Positions 24,704-38,036 of a stretch of 64,000 nt of DNA are shown here, piece after piece. Position numbers and translations under genes: made by a program. A model generated the notes under the pieces. That model did not search any database. It had not been told where the DNA came from and was given only the letters and a program-made list of their open reading frames with translations. Source of the stretch: Perca fluviatilis (taxonomy: Eukaryota > Chordata > Actinopteri > Perciformes > Percidae). The number at the start of each line of letters is the position of its first letter. Positions within the stretch are counted from its first letter, which is position 1. The stretch is taken from NCBI RefSeq assembly GCF_010015445.1, contig NC_053119.1:27603383-27667382 (forward strand), in the 5' to 3' direction.

Positions 24704-27118
24704 GTGGGAGTGTGTTGTGTGTCACAGGCTGAGATAATGACCATGATGACAGTGGCGGGGCCGACGGGGGCCAGAGGAGCTGAATGGTGACGGATGACAC
24801 AGGGCTGAGCTCTGATGGCACACAGACAGTGAGTGATGACTGCACATCCTTCCCAGTGCTCCACCCTTCATTATCTCTATGGGGAGAAGCACGGCACAAA
24901 GGCAGGCCGCGCTGCCCTCTCGCTGCCCTCAAACGACATCTGCTCATGGAGACAGCCGCACTACCGCTCCTCTTTCACCTCGCTGTCGCTCCATCTATCT
25001 CCATCTATGGTGATCTTTCTCGCTCCTTTTCTCTCTCCTTTTTCTCTCGCTCTCTGTCACCCTCTCCGCGGAGGGTATACACAGGTCAGACAATGAGATA
25101 ATGACTCACCCCTTTCAACCTTTCAAAATCTTTCTTTCTCTCTGTCCTCTGTTGTTCTTTCATTCTTAATCTTGTCCTTATCGATCTTCTCATATTCACT
25201 TGTTCTCATGCGTCTGAGAGGCCTGATCTGATGTCACAGAAGACACAGTGTGGTTTAGTTAACCAGTTAACTGGTTGAAAGTTAGATAATACTCTGAACC
25301 TCAAGGCATCCAATATGTGACTGTGTTCTCAAAAACAGTTGTCCAAATTGTGCCTGTGAAAAATTGAAAGCACGCCATAATACCTGGTCCAGAAATATTA
25401 AGAGGCTTTACCACAGCTTAACTGATGAAGTGGTAAATGTTGCCATCTAGTGGTTCAATCAAAGCAGTGCAGAGATGAGAGTTTCTGTTTAAAACACTAG
25501 GGAGGGCTTATTGAGACTAATGAGCATGCAGACAGGTTCAACCAGAGGTCACCATCTGGCCAATTACCACTGCTGGCACATTGGAGCCGACCTGAACTGT
25601 CATCACAAACACATCACTCCATGTCCAAACTGCCCGGCAATATGTCACCATGCCACTCGACGTGCCATACAGTATGGAGAGGATGGGGGCAACAGGAGAC
25701 AGCCCCATGACAAAGCCACCTGGTCAGCACTGCAGACAGGACAGGCTGCCGGGCCACCTGCTTAGCTCACTTTTTAGAGGACACTCGATAGACTCTCAAT
25801 GTCAGTTACTCGTCTCAATGTCCAGTTTGACTGACAGGTGTTTATTGTGTCTATGACATCTACCTCCTCAGGGAGAGGGAGAGAGAGAGAGAAATATGTG
25901 CAGGATCAATCTGCAGCAAACAAAAAGGCAAGGGAAGGGATGCTTGAAATAACTTCAAGCAGAGAACAAATACATTGATCAGATTGCTGAGAAACACAAG
26001 CAATAGTCACAGTATATATGCTGTATTTAAGGTTAAAAAGTGGTTTAATGATGCCAACTGTTCTTCGGTTTTTAAAGGATTTCATAATATTAGGTTTACT
26101 CGAAGACGACTCGAAACGGCCAGCTTTTCTAAATGCTATCTATTTTTGTAATTAAAACGGCATTATACGCAATAAAAGCAACAACGAAACATGAACAGCG
26201 TGATGGCCATGACAGGAGTTGAAGGAGAGGGGTGCTTTTCGGCATATTATAATAGCCATCTGTACAATCAAATAGAAAACTACATCTTGCTGTTAGAATC
26301 ATAAAGAAAGGAAACAGATGTTAATCCCTAATGGAGTTGACAGGCACTTTCCTGTCTTTCACATGAACATATTGAGTTTCTGAATAAGAGGGGGATCAGA
26401 GGGAAGGTGTATCATGTTGCACTCATAATACATGCATATCAAAGACCCCAGCTGTTGGATTCCCTCTCTTGAGAGACAGCATTATTAAATCTGCACTCAG
26501 CAAGCATATCACACCAGCACGAGAGCTTAAGCCTCTCCATCAGTGGGCTTCCATTGGCTTGGGTGATTTGTAACCTATCACACAAGGAGATTATATCATC
26601 CCTTAAAGTGTAGGGGTAATCAGCGCCACACACCTGTGTCTTCTTTAGTCCCTATTTGAGATCACAGATACGATCTGAGAAGGGAAAAAAAAAACTAAAG
26701 TGCTATAAGTATAAAGGAAGTGTGTTGTTTATAACTGGCATGATTTATTCACACACTCACACTCACTCTTCACACTTCCTCTGTCAGGTGATGAGGGTGG
26801 AGACACTGTCAAAAACTTTTGGGGGATTTTTATAGCAGCATCCTTGAGGCTAACAATGTCACGCATGCTAGTCAGCCACTTATATTTAGAATTAAGTTAA
26901 CCAATTGTAATATTGTTATATGGCCATCTGCAGTGGTATATCGTATTCAGATGGGCTGGTACAAAGCATCTGAAAGGAGATAACTAGATGAAAGAAAAGG
27001 ACCGGTCTTTGTCCACTAGGTGGCAACAGATACTTTCAAATCCGAAGGCAGCCCTGGCTACATCTTGATAACAGTGACAGCTGCATTTGACATACATGAT
27101 ATAGAAGCAGATGCTCAC

Positions 27119-28042
27119 CTGATGCGACATCTTTCTCCATGTTCCCCCCATCGTTCAGACTGGCTTTGTGTGCGCTGGCAGGTGCGCTGCTCAGGTTCCC
27201 CTGGGATCTGAGGTAGGAGAGCAGGCCGCCCTGATGCTGGAGGTGATCTGCCTGTCCTGGAGCCAAGTTCTCCAGAGAGGAGACGGGACATTCAGCCACA
27301 GCTCTGCCCCAAGTTCCCGGGTTGTCATGCTTCTTCTCGCCAGGACTCTGGAAATCCGCCTTTCCCAGCTCCTCTGGCTCCAGGATATTATTTTTCAGCA
27401 TCTTCCACTTGGCAGCATCATCATTTTCATCCTCCCTCCCTTGCTCGGGTTTCTCAAATTCACCTTCACCGTCGTGACCTGTGGAGCTGGCATTCTGTGT
27501 GTTTATCTCTTCTTTTGTTCCCTGCACCAAAAGGTCACGCTGATATGCAGGTTTCACACCGAGCTCAGCTGCGGCATTAGAGTAACTTTGTAGCCGGCGG
27601 GTAATGGAGGAGGAGAGTCTATTACTAAAAACTCCAGACATCTGTACCAGTACAGCAGGAGACATGCCTGAATGAGACATGACAGACTCTGGCCTGACAG
27701 ACAAATCTAAAGGCTCATACTGGGACTTCCTGGTTTGAGCAGACAGAGGGCCGTCTACACCTGCATCTTTGTCACTCGACTGGTTGTTGATGAGCAGGGC
27801 GTTATCACTGTGGCTCTCCAGACCAAGGTAGTGGGCTGGGCTCCAGTCTTCCCTGGATCTAGGTCTGAGCTTGGGGTTGGGGTTGGGGCTGGAGCTGCTG
27901 CTGCTGGTGGGCTGAAGTGGAGAAGAAAGATCCCTGCTTGTTTGCCAGTGGGGGAAGTGGTAGCGATCCAGATGGAAGCCAAGGGAGGCAGCCTGTGCAG
28001 CGGTGTAGTCACTGGAGAGTGGACACCTGTAGACTTTCTCAC
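27119..28042 (-). CDS. znf536: ZNF536-like zinc-finger repressor, coding exon 2 (residues 534-841)
   Basis: The exon opens after a TGTGTTAG acceptor in phase 1 and continues the frame of the previous exon. The junction recreates the finger linker TGEK. It starts with a finger that matches the ZNF536 finger containing YKCPHCDYAGTQ, but the second zinc cysteine is gone (C540-P-L-S-S) and the spacing is one residue too long; the histidines H557 and H562 remain. It then carries SQYEPLDLSVRPES, with PLDLS at residues 644-648. This is the CtBP-docking motif found at the same place in ZNF536 and ZNF219, so corepressor recruitment is probably kept. The rest is acidic and low in complexity. The finger that follows PLDLS in human ZNF536 (CLFCAFTT type) is missing. 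The donor is CATCAG before GTGAGC, phase 1. Confidence 0.88.
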
Positions 28043-29391
28043 CTAACACAGACAATAACAGCAGGGACATAATACAATCCAAATCAAATTAGGACACTAT
28101 GTGTATATGAGGCATACTGAGCATTCTGTTCAGAGAAAAGTATGTACCAACAACTGTCGTCTAAACATGAAAAATGTTGCACTCCCACACCAGGCTGAGT
28201 TGAATGATTTAAGTGCTGCCCTGCAGTAAATCAAGCTTGTAATCAGCTTTCAGCTCCAGTGATCCATCATTTTACAGTATGGACGCCACCACCATGTGCA
28301 ATAAATACACCCAAAGATGTTAACACCAAACAAGATTCTTCCAGAAATAATAAACAGTCAAATTCAAAGCAACTAGAACAAGGCAGATGTCGCAGACAAG
28401 AACCTCATTCCATCAAAACCAGTAAGTGGGTTTCCCAGTCAGAAATAACGAAGACCAACATGTGAGCAGTTCTGATTAACCGCACCATTTACTGTAGCTG
28501 AGTTTATTTTTGCTTCATACTTGAAAAATGGTGTGTTGGAACCATAATTCAAAAAGTACAAAGTGTATTATTGTGGGAAATGACAAAGGGTAATTTTTCC
28601 TCCTTTTAGCAAGTGAAAAATATCCATCTGGAAACAAGATTTGATCGTGCTCACCATAACTTTTAATTAAAGGTAATGTAAACGTCTTCTTCCCCTCTGT
28701 TTACCTACAGTTTAATCATTATAGCTATCACAGAAACTCCCTCCAGGGTTAAACACACTCCCTGTGACCATTTTTGAGTTAGTGATTGTCTGAGACCTCA
28801 GCTTTGCACTGTCTTTAAACAGCCCAGCTGTTTCGCTGCCATTCCAATTACAGTAAAAGTCATCCGACGCCATTAAGCCACAAATATTGGCAGTTTATTG
28901 CCCAACACTCTCCTGGCATTTGAAGGTCAGGTCATACATTATACTGTGTCTTTTAGGGATGCGTCTGGGATAGGGAGATAAACCCACCACCATTAATTTA
29001 ATTCTATGCATATTGATGTCTTATTGTTCTTCTTTAATAGACTAATATCTGAGTTATAACAGTGATTCATCCGCGCTAGAGAAATATCAATTTCATACAC
29101 CTCAAGATCTGACCCTGAGATAATTCTCTGAGGTAAATCTAAATCTAATGATCTGCAGTTGCTACCTGACTTTGTTTCCAACTTTAATAGAAAAACCACC
29201 TTAGTAAGGTGAAGGGTAGTAAAAAAGGAGGGCTGTTTTTGACTATTTCAAATCTACAAAACCATAAAATAACACCCACATATTACCTAAATAGAGCTGA
29301 AACTAATGAAATTGAAAAATCACTGCTGAAATGGCAAATTGGTGCCCCTGAACGGAAGGCAGTCACCTCTGTATGTACTGTATATGGGTTA

Positions 29392-29495
<104 letters not shown>

Positions 29496-32400
29496 GTGCG
29501 TGCGTGTGCGTCTACAGTGTGTCTAATATAAGGTCTGCGTACATTGAATGTGCATGGCGACGTGAGTGGGTGTGCAAGAGCGGGAAAGAGACTTCAACAG
29601 TGCCACACCCTTGTCTCCAGTAACAGACAAAAAAATCTAAACAGCTTAATGGAACTCTTTCAGACACGCCATATATCTCAATTATTCTGTGGGTTAAATT
29701 ACGATGACATTACCGGCCAGCTCCAAATGCAGAAAACACATATATCTGACCTCATCTTTCAGCGTGGACCTTCCCAAACCCATTTGCCAGCCTACATGAG
29801 AGCTGTAAAACAATACAAAGAATGAAGACTCTGTTTTTTTTTCCTCTTCCTTTGGATGGGTGCCATCTTTGTGATTGCCTGGTTCATGCTAACTTAATCA
29901 GTTTAAGATTTACTTACACTGCCGAGGCTCACATTATGTGAGGGGAGTAATTTTAGAGCTTAGATTTATCAACCAAAACTCCAATTACTGCATCATTACA
30001 AACTCCAGCCTCTCTCACCTAACACAGAGCATCTAATGAAGTGATGCGTATGAGTTATCCGCCCTTACTGGATGTGCAAGGCGGAGGAAAAAGGTAAATA
30101 AATAAATAAATGCCTCAAGTGAGCCGTGTCTATGGAAAAAGCATGCAGCTGGGTTTGAACGAGTGATTCATTTCATATGGAAATAGGCTTTAAGATTTAC
30201 AACCATACATCACCGTCAATGCAATCACAGGCTCACATTTGCTTACATAGGCATTTGGCAGTTATATTGTAGATATCAAACTCTATATAAAGTAAGGTTT
30301 TGGCTCTTTCTACATATGCAATCAAGCACCTGAAATGCAAAGCAGAGATACATGGTGGCTGGTTTGGTTTAAGATGAAACAGAGTGAGAGGGAGAGAGTC
30401 ACACACAAGACTGGTGAGAAAAACAGGGGCACCAGATGTTCTTTGATGTTTATAATAGCATATATTATTAATATTAATTAGACCACATAGTCAATGACGC
30501 ATTTGGGACGTTTCCAAGTCAATTAAGCCAAATGGCATTCAGGAGACGGTGGAACAATATTTCAAGGCAGGTGTTCACAACTCCCTGGGTAAATCTTTTT
30601 ATCTGCATGCTAGGGAAACAAGCATTTTGAGCTTAATTTGAGCCTCATATCTGCAATAATAATTAAAAAGAGGATTAAAAGACAGAAGTGAGAGGGAGAC
30701 AGAAAAGCCAACAGGTAATCAGTTCAGACAAACCAGTCAGATTGACTGTGATCTCTGAATAAGAGCTGAATTTGTTAAGACAGACACAGGCCCGAGTTAG
30801 ATAAGGACCTGATTGGTTAAAAGATGCTTTTAATGTCAGCAATCACAAAGAATATACTGATGTAACTGGAACAGCCACATGAAAAGTGATACTCTGTACA
30901 AGCAGCTTGCTTTATCTATGTTTCTGGGTAAACCACTGCTCACATTTCCATTCACAGTTTTACAGACGCTTATCATTTCAGGCTCTCTTGGCTATACGGT
31001 AAAAGAAGTGTAAAAGCAGGGAATAAGGGACAAAACACATGTGGCGACGACATCATTACATGGTGTCTGCTCACTGACCTTGAGGTTAAGAGTATTGAAT
31101 GGGACTAATTAATAACTGTCAGAGCATTTTATGTATGTTAGGCATGTTTTCATTCTGAGCAGGGATCTAACTGGCCCAATGTAGGTCAGAGGCCCGAAGC
31201 ATGCATCCTTCATTAGTTTATCATTTTAAAAAGAGTCGTTAGTCTAAATCTCAGATTATAATTAAAGTCAAAGTGCATTTTCAAATCTGTCCTGATGAGA
31301 TATTGAGAGAAGTAATTCGTAACACACGCCTTCCATTGAAATCAAAGCGTGCGTTCTAATTTAAGATGCTGGGTGTTTGTAGTTAAACATCTAAATCCAG
31401 CACTGTATCTGGATGTATCGAGCAAAGAAGCCGTCTCTCACCCTGACAGCCATGACTGTACTATATTTGCTATCCATATTGAGAACATCAATAACTTCAT
31501 GACCACCATAGGCTGACTATGAATAATGCAGCCAGTAATTCTGGACTAATCAATGTTCCTCAAGCTGAACATCTGGCAGTGGTAATTCTTCCTCAGCATC
31601 TCCGCTCTCCTGAATTAGAAAACACTCGCTCTCTCCCTCTCTCTTTTTCCACGTCCAACCATCGAGACAGACAGACTTGATCAGTTACAACCCCCCACCT
31701 CCGAAAAAACTTATCCCTGTTATTAAACCCTCATCAAGTGGTGCGTGTTCTCCATATGTGTAGGATTTACCTATCTGTCCCGCAGCAGACCTGTGTGTTG
31801 AGCCAGGGCCAGCAGCGTGTGATTGTGTTAATTAATCTGTCATTGTGAGCGCAGGGAGCAGCTGCAGAGGTCTCTGGGATATATTGTCAGAGCTAAACAA
31901 TGCGGTGCTAAGCCCCCAGAGTGAGTCTACCATTACACAAGACTAAGAACAGAGAGGAGAGGAGGAGAGGGGGAGAGAGAGCCTGCCGGATCCATCATTG
32001 ACTAAAGCAATGACGCCTGACCTTTACAATGAATTAGTTTCCATGCTTAATATTGACTGAAATTAGAGTCTGATACTGAATGTGCCATCCCAGAACTGTG
32101 TGCACTCAAATCCTCAGCTAGCCAGCTATCATAAATGTTTCTGGAAGTGACACCGTATGGTCTCGGAGATAGGGGAGAAGAGGGAAAGTAAAAACAACAG
32201 AGCCTGAACATTTCTTAAAGAGCAACCAGAGAGGGATTTGGCCATAAACGGCAAGAATTTACATGTAAATATGCAGATACCAGTATGTGTGTACAATATG
32301 GAAACAAAACATCTAATGAGATTAAACCTGATCCATTTATCTCTGCTATACGGCCATCCTTTAAGAGGATGCTGGATCAAATCCCACAAGAGCGCATCAG

Positions 32401-32578
32401 ACTTGGATGCACACAACATAACAGTACTCCAACGGAAAATAACCATAAGCTATGAAGAAACAGAACAAAAGTTTGGATTTATTTTTCTTCTCTTAACAAC
32501 GCTGTTAAAGCAGTAATTCAGGCTCATGATAACATGTTAGCAGGATGCCATGACAAGAAAGGCATTTACCCAGAGAGC

Positions 32579-32699
32579 CAAATCATCCAAATCACCAGGT
32601 GGAACAGAAGACTATCAATAAAAATACCAGGTGGTAGATCAAATCATAAAAATCACTGGGTGGTATATATCAAATCATTAAAAACACCAGATGGCATGC
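32579..32699. repeat. Degenerate minisatellite, about four units of about 30 bp
   Basis: Units built on ATCAAATCATAAAAATCACC followed by AGGTGGTAT (variants ACCAGGTGG, ACTGGGTGG, ACCAGATGG) in the znf536 intron. Confidence 0.6.
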
Positions 32700-34205
32700 A
32701 TTAACATCTTGTGCCCCCGTAGGCAAGGGGTGGGGATGTGACGGATATAAAATAGAGGGTACTAATTATCCCTGCAATTCAACATGATGCCATTATCTTT
32801 AAAAGGAAGACAAAGTCCTTGTGGATGACAGTAATATCTGTGGTGGTGTAGCTGACCCTGCGCTAGATGTCCACCTACACTAAGTGAGAAGTAAAATATG
32901 AGGCAACAGCTGTCACTTAGCTACTTTATATTTATATTTAGTTTTTAAAAGAAAAGATTACGAGATGCAGAAATTGGATCCTTTGTTTTGATATTCTAAG
33001 CAGATTTAATTAGTGCACAGAAATAAGGTCTGTCTGTAAGTCTGTCATCGTACCTCATATCAATTCTCAGAATAGAAACATGTAATCCTGCAAAAAAACC
33101 TGACAAAATATTAAAAGGGGCCCTCCAGTGATTCAGTATGTTACTTCCATAAAGTTGGGGGACTTGTAAGAGACAGATTAAACTATGTAAACCTAATTCC
33201 TAATGTAATGTAATTCAGGTGGGGACCTCTCTCTCCTTGCATTTCCTGTTCACCCTTCTACTGTCAATTAAAAATTAAGTAAACATTAAAATTAAGTAAA
33301 AAAAAAAAACATTGTTCAAAATCAAATCAGCAGAGGACCAGATATTTGACTTTTAATGTCAATATGGTATATGTATATGGATCGAGCTCCATATACTACC
33401 TTTCCTATAATGCAACTGAATAGTGCGATTCATTAGACCTTGTTGCCATCATCAGAGTTATTTTTGTCAAAACTTTGGAAAGCTCCCTCCAGAGCAACTA
33501 AGGCATTATCCTGCTCTGCCCTGCAAAGGCAAAAGGCAGTAACTTCGTTTTTGGTCGAAAATAAGTTAATGATATTTTTGGGACATTCAAGACATCCTTT
33601 ATCATGTGGATAAGTATCTTGAGTCAGTTTCGTTGTTTTGTTTTTTCGAGAAAATAATGGGTTGTCTTAACAGTAACTTCTAAAAGCCCAGGAGAAACCA
33701 AGGCAGAACACCATAACACCAGTAACTGCTCTTTGACTTTGTTTTGGAATGCTCAATTTGAGTTACGGTTCAGGATAGCAAAAAGTACAGTAAATGGCCA
33801 TATGTAATTGTAAATCAGCAGACATACAGGCCATGATCACTACATTTTATAGACGTGTTACTTTAATGATTTTGTAAATGGTGATCAGCAACCAAATATT
33901 GATCATTTGGAAGTTACTGCCTTTTGCCTTGGCGTGACCTTTCACTTTTTGCAGACAATATAAAGGCAGAGTATAGTAACTTAAAAAAAATAGAGGTCAA
34001 AAGTCAAGTTGGAGCTTAAGATTTTTTATGTAGATGCATTGCATCTAGTTGCCAGATTCCCAGTGTCCTACTTATAATTCATTTGGCTGGACAACTAAAA
34101 AACTTTAAAGGCATCTGTCATCTGTCAACATGTCAAGTCATTCATTTAACAGACTCTTTAACAAGATCTTAAAACAGCTAAAAGAGCTTTCCTTGACTGA
34201 GTTAC

Positions 34206-35805
34206 CTGTAGCTGGAGAAGAAGACTGTGGTCGATGGTCGAGGCCACTGCCAGAGTGGGAGCTCCCCATCTCTGGCCCAGGATGACTCGCGCTGCCTGGG
34301 CTACCGGGTCTGCTGATGGCCTTAGTGTCTGGGTCGCCGAGACACACTTTCCCATCGTCTACAGGGACACATGTCTCAGTCAGGTAGGAGGAGCACTGCT
34401 GCTGGTCTTTAGGACCGAACATTTGCTGTTCAACAGGCAGCCCTGGTGTCATGATCTGCCAGCCTGGGTAGCTGCTGCTGCTGCTGAGTGTATCTCTGTT
34501 TGACGTGATCTTCTGCAGATATTCCATGCTAGTGGAGCTCAGTGGAGGGTGGAGATGATTTAAACTCAGCAAAGAGGAACAATCTGCATCTGTCAAAGGG
34601 CCTGAGGAAATCATCCTCCCTAACATCTCCCTAACTTTCATGTCAACGCCTGCTGTGGCAAGTATCTGGTTGTAATCTTGATGGTCGGCTCTCTCAGCCA
34701 TGAGGAACCTGTTGTGAATGCGGGTGATGTACTGCGAGTAGAGGGTGCTCTGGTGGTCTTGTGATAGGTTGTTCATGTTAACGCAGGTGTCATGCTCGGC
34801 AGGGAGATTACGCTTAGCAGCCAGCTTATTGAGGTGGACCTTCATGTGGTTCTTGAGAAACCAGGGTTCTTTGAAACGACGGCCACAGATTTGACAGCAG
34901 TGCTCAAAGGAGTCCTTGTGTTTCCTCATGTGACCCTTCAGGAACCAGGCCTGGCTGAAGGTCTGGCCGCACACCTCGCAGGGGAATTCGCCAGCGGGCT
35001 TCTTCTTGTCACCGGCCCCCATCGCAGGCCTCTGCCCTAAGCCCGCATCAGCAGTTATATGCGCCATCTCAACGTGTCCGATCAGCTCCTCCTCCTGCGA
35101 GGCAGCAAACTCGCACAAGGTGCATTTATAGGGTTTGTGCAGGATCCTGATGTGGCGCTCAAGCTCCTGCTGCTTCCTGAACTTTCCCTTACAGAATGAG
35201 CAGCGGAAGCCGATGGGTTGGGGCTGGATGGGATCATCAGGGACGGGAGTCACCTTAGGGGATGTGGATGCGTGTGGCTGGCTCTTTGTAGCTCCAGAGT
35301 TAGTTAAGAATGGGGGTTGTATCGGGACAGTCTGTAACAGTTGGGGCTTTTGAAGTTGGTTTATTATCGATGTTTGCTGTTGGCTAACATGACCAGCTCG
35401 CGTCTGCCTGTCCCTTAGTATCGCCCTTTCCTCAAGCTCATGAAGCAATCTATTCTCCTCCCTAATTCGCCCACGGCCTTTACCCAGAATGCCTTGCTTG
35501 TGAGTACGGAGGTGTATCTTCAGGTTGCCCTTCTGTGCAGCCCTGTGGTCGCAGTATGGGCACTTGAATGGCTTCTCGCCAGTGTGTGTGCGCATGTGAA
35601 GGGAAAGGATGCTGTTGAAGCGGAAGCGCTTTCCACACAACGGGCAGGGATACTTCCTGTTCTTGCGGCTGTCCTGTTCCTGGGTGGAATTTACCTGGGA
35701 GGCAATGCTCTGATTGGTGACTCTCAAGAACTGGGAAAGCTCTGCTCTCCCGTTCATACTGCTGAGAATCCTTGCATCCATGATTTGATTGGCCAGAAGC
35801 GCCAT
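34206..35805 (-). CDS. znf536: ZNF536-like zinc-finger repressor, coding exon 1 (residues 1-533)
   Basis: Main coding exon of a nuclear C2H2 zinc-finger protein of the ZNF536/ZNF219 family. In mammals ZNF536 is a DNA-binding transcriptional repressor of neuronal differentiation. The start is the Met of MALLANQ: an in-frame TGA lies 16 codons upstream and no other Met intervenes, although the codons just before it (RSQ) still resemble the GSQ before MALLANQ in human ZNF536. Six intact fingers are visible: C54-H74, C82-H102 (TGEKPF linker between them), C202-H223, C228-H249, C276-H296 and C304-H324. A basic and acidic helix-rich stretch (residues 108-135) follows finger 2. After residue 330 the chain is Ser/Pro-rich and poorly conserved. 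The exon ends in ACAG before a GTAACT donor, phase 1. Compared with human ZNF536, the finger with the FRTYHQ core expected near the end is absent. Family membership is sure; the exact paralog is inferred from synteny with uri1. Confidence 0.93.
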
Positions 35806-36012
35806 CTGGCTCCTAATTGGGTGGGTGGACAGGGTAATGAAGCTGTCCTTTCAGGGACTGGCTGATGTTACAGTATGGTGGTCAGAGGTGTCTGTGTGGG
35901 ACGGTCGGAAGGTTAGCAGTGAACTGTATGCTGACTGTTTGCACTTATTCAGCTGAAACAGGATGTGGATTCATGCTGCTCGGATGAAATGTCTGTTTGT
36001 TGTAGCTCAGAC
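35806..36012 (-). other. znf536: 5' untranslated part of the main znf536 exon
   Basis: A pyrimidine-rich acceptor (TTTTCTCTTTAG) ends at 36013, so the exon would begin at 36012. The 207 bases before the ATG contain an in-frame TGA 16 codons upstream, which fixes the start codon at 35805 unless another upstream exon splices inside this stretch. Confidence 0.7.
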
Positions 36013-36877
36013 CTAAAGAGAAAACAAAAGGAACATTAAGTGCATTCTAATTCTGCAAAAACAAATAAATTATTCAAATATTAATTTCCCCCTCAGAAAC
36101 CCCAAGAATAGGTGAGTACAGTATAATGTCAGTGGGGCTCTCGGCTGTCAATTAAGGGTGTAAATCTCTACTTTTGCAGCTGCTATATAATGCCACTGAT
36201 GCACCACAAATAGGTCAGGAAATAGAGCAAAGTAGGTTCTGACTTTCGTCATCCTGTGTTAATGTATACCTGTGGTTTTAGATTATTGTTGAAGACCGTG
36301 AAAATGCTGATTAAGTCTAACCACAAAGGCTTCCTCAACAAATATCTCATCTTTACTAAAGGGTAAGGTGAAAATCTTTGTCTTGATCTCATTTTGTACT
36401 GACACATAACACTAAGGCAGCACAAACATCAAAGACTGTCTGCTTTCATTGCCCTTCCTTTGCATTTCACAAATCTGCGCTTTAAAAAAAAAAGATTAAA
36501 GTAAAAGTGTTAAGCTTTTTCAGCAGGTCTATTGCATATTTGAATAAAAACCTTTACCAGGATAATTATGTCACAAGAGTACTAAGGAAAATAAACAACT
36601 TGATGATGCAAAAATGCAAACTAAAGTTAAAGGAAGAATATCCAAATGGAAAGCTAAAATATGCTTCACTTCTCCCCAGCCCAGCCCAGCCCTTTCCTTT
36701 TTTTTTTTTTTTTTTAATTCAACTGCAGCAGCAAAACAAAGCTTCAAATTCACATCGTGCTACAATGGTAGAGGTCACATAAGTGAGCTCTGCACAGCTC
36801 TAGTGCAGTACCAAAGGGCACAGAACAAAGCCTGCACTGTCCACACTGAATTAACACAGGCTTACATCATCCTGGAC

Positions 36878-36949
36878 TGCAACCTCAGTCAGTCATGAAA
36901 ATGATGTACACAAAACCACACAGATAAAAAGCTGGCAGGCTGGCAGCAG

Positions 36950-37035
<86 letters not shown>

Positions 37036-37180
37036 CGTGTCGGCTCTGAGCTGCAGATCAGAAATTAATGTAACCATATGGTACTGACCTAACCATATCT
37101 GACATGAAAGTGAGTGAGTATATTCTATTATAATATAGTTGATCCACTTCATTTTTCTTAAACTGGTATTCCTTAGCACT
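36878..37180 (+). repeat. Local duplication, unit 1 (contains a 81-bp GT run)
   Basis: Shares with 37684-37880, in order, GCAACCTCAGTC, TGTACACAAAACCACACAGA, CTGACCTAA-CATATCTGACA, AAGTGAGTGA and GGTATTCC. The (GT)n at 36952-37032 interrupts this copy only. Confidence 0.7.
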
Positions 37181-37570
37181 CATTCCAAAAACTACAAAAA
37201 CAGGGGGGGAGGGGAGGAGCATGACCCCCCTCCACACACACACACACACACACACACACCTCCCACCCATTCCACGGATTACGGTCATTTGAGCTATTAT
37301 CGCATTTGCCTCTATTAATGTCATTACTGTACTGTAGCCTTGGATGTGTAATATTGTAACAGTGTATCCAATTTGAAGTCTGCGCCCAATCAATAATGAT
37401 TGATCAAACTCAACTTTAAACGGCTATGTGTCTGGAGCATCAAATAACTTTGACTGCTGCATAAATGTGCTCTTTCTTACCCGTCTTTCACAGCTAGCTA
37501 GCTGAAAGCATGAGTAAGGCAAGTAATAAGAGAGTTGCCAAAGCTACACACAATCCTATTCATAATCAAG

Positions 37571-37599
37571 TCAAATCAAATCAAATCAAATCAAATCAA
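37571..37599. repeat. (TCAAA)n pentanucleotide run
   Basis: Nearly six perfect TCAAA units in the first znf536 intron. Confidence 0.9.
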
Positions 37600-37683
37600 C
37601 TACCTGATTTAATGTAAAGGCATCCAATTAAAATCTCTGACAATGACTTAGAGCCACCTGCTGCCGCTGTTGCCTATGGGCCA

Positions 37684-37880
37684 TAGCAACCTCAGTCAAA
37701 TCATAAAAATGTTGTACACAAAACCACACAGATTAAGAGCTGACATACCTGTCTGCTCTGCACCCAGATCAATGTAAGGATACAGACCTGACCTAATCAT
37801 ATCTGACAGGAAGAAAGTGAGTGAATGATATTAGCATACACTAGATCCAGTTCATATTTAAAGTGGTATTCCTCTGATTA
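37684..37880 (+). repeat. Local duplication, unit 2
   Basis: Direct-orientation partner of 36878-37180, about 0.8 kb away, in the first znf536 intron. Similarity is spread over the unit with substitutions and indels, so the duplication is not very recent. It is followed by its own (GT)n at 37932-38033. Confidence 0.7.
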
Positions 37881-37930
37881 ACTAAGCATAAGAAGAAGAA
37901 GAAGAAGAAGGCATAAAACCTTCAACGTGT

Positions 37931-38036
<106 letters not shown>

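Noticed and set aside
25511..25765. GC-rich open frame in znf536 intron 3 as a possible extra exon
   Set aside because: On the plus strand, with no finger motif on the minus strand and no paired splice sites in a useful phase.
27168..27593. 141-codon plus-strand frame opposite znf536 exon 2
   Set aside because: Shadow frame of the coding exon on the minus strand.
35440..35865. 141-codon plus-strand frame opposite znf536
   Set aside because: Antisense shadow of the conserved finger exon; its residues follow from the codons of the real gene.
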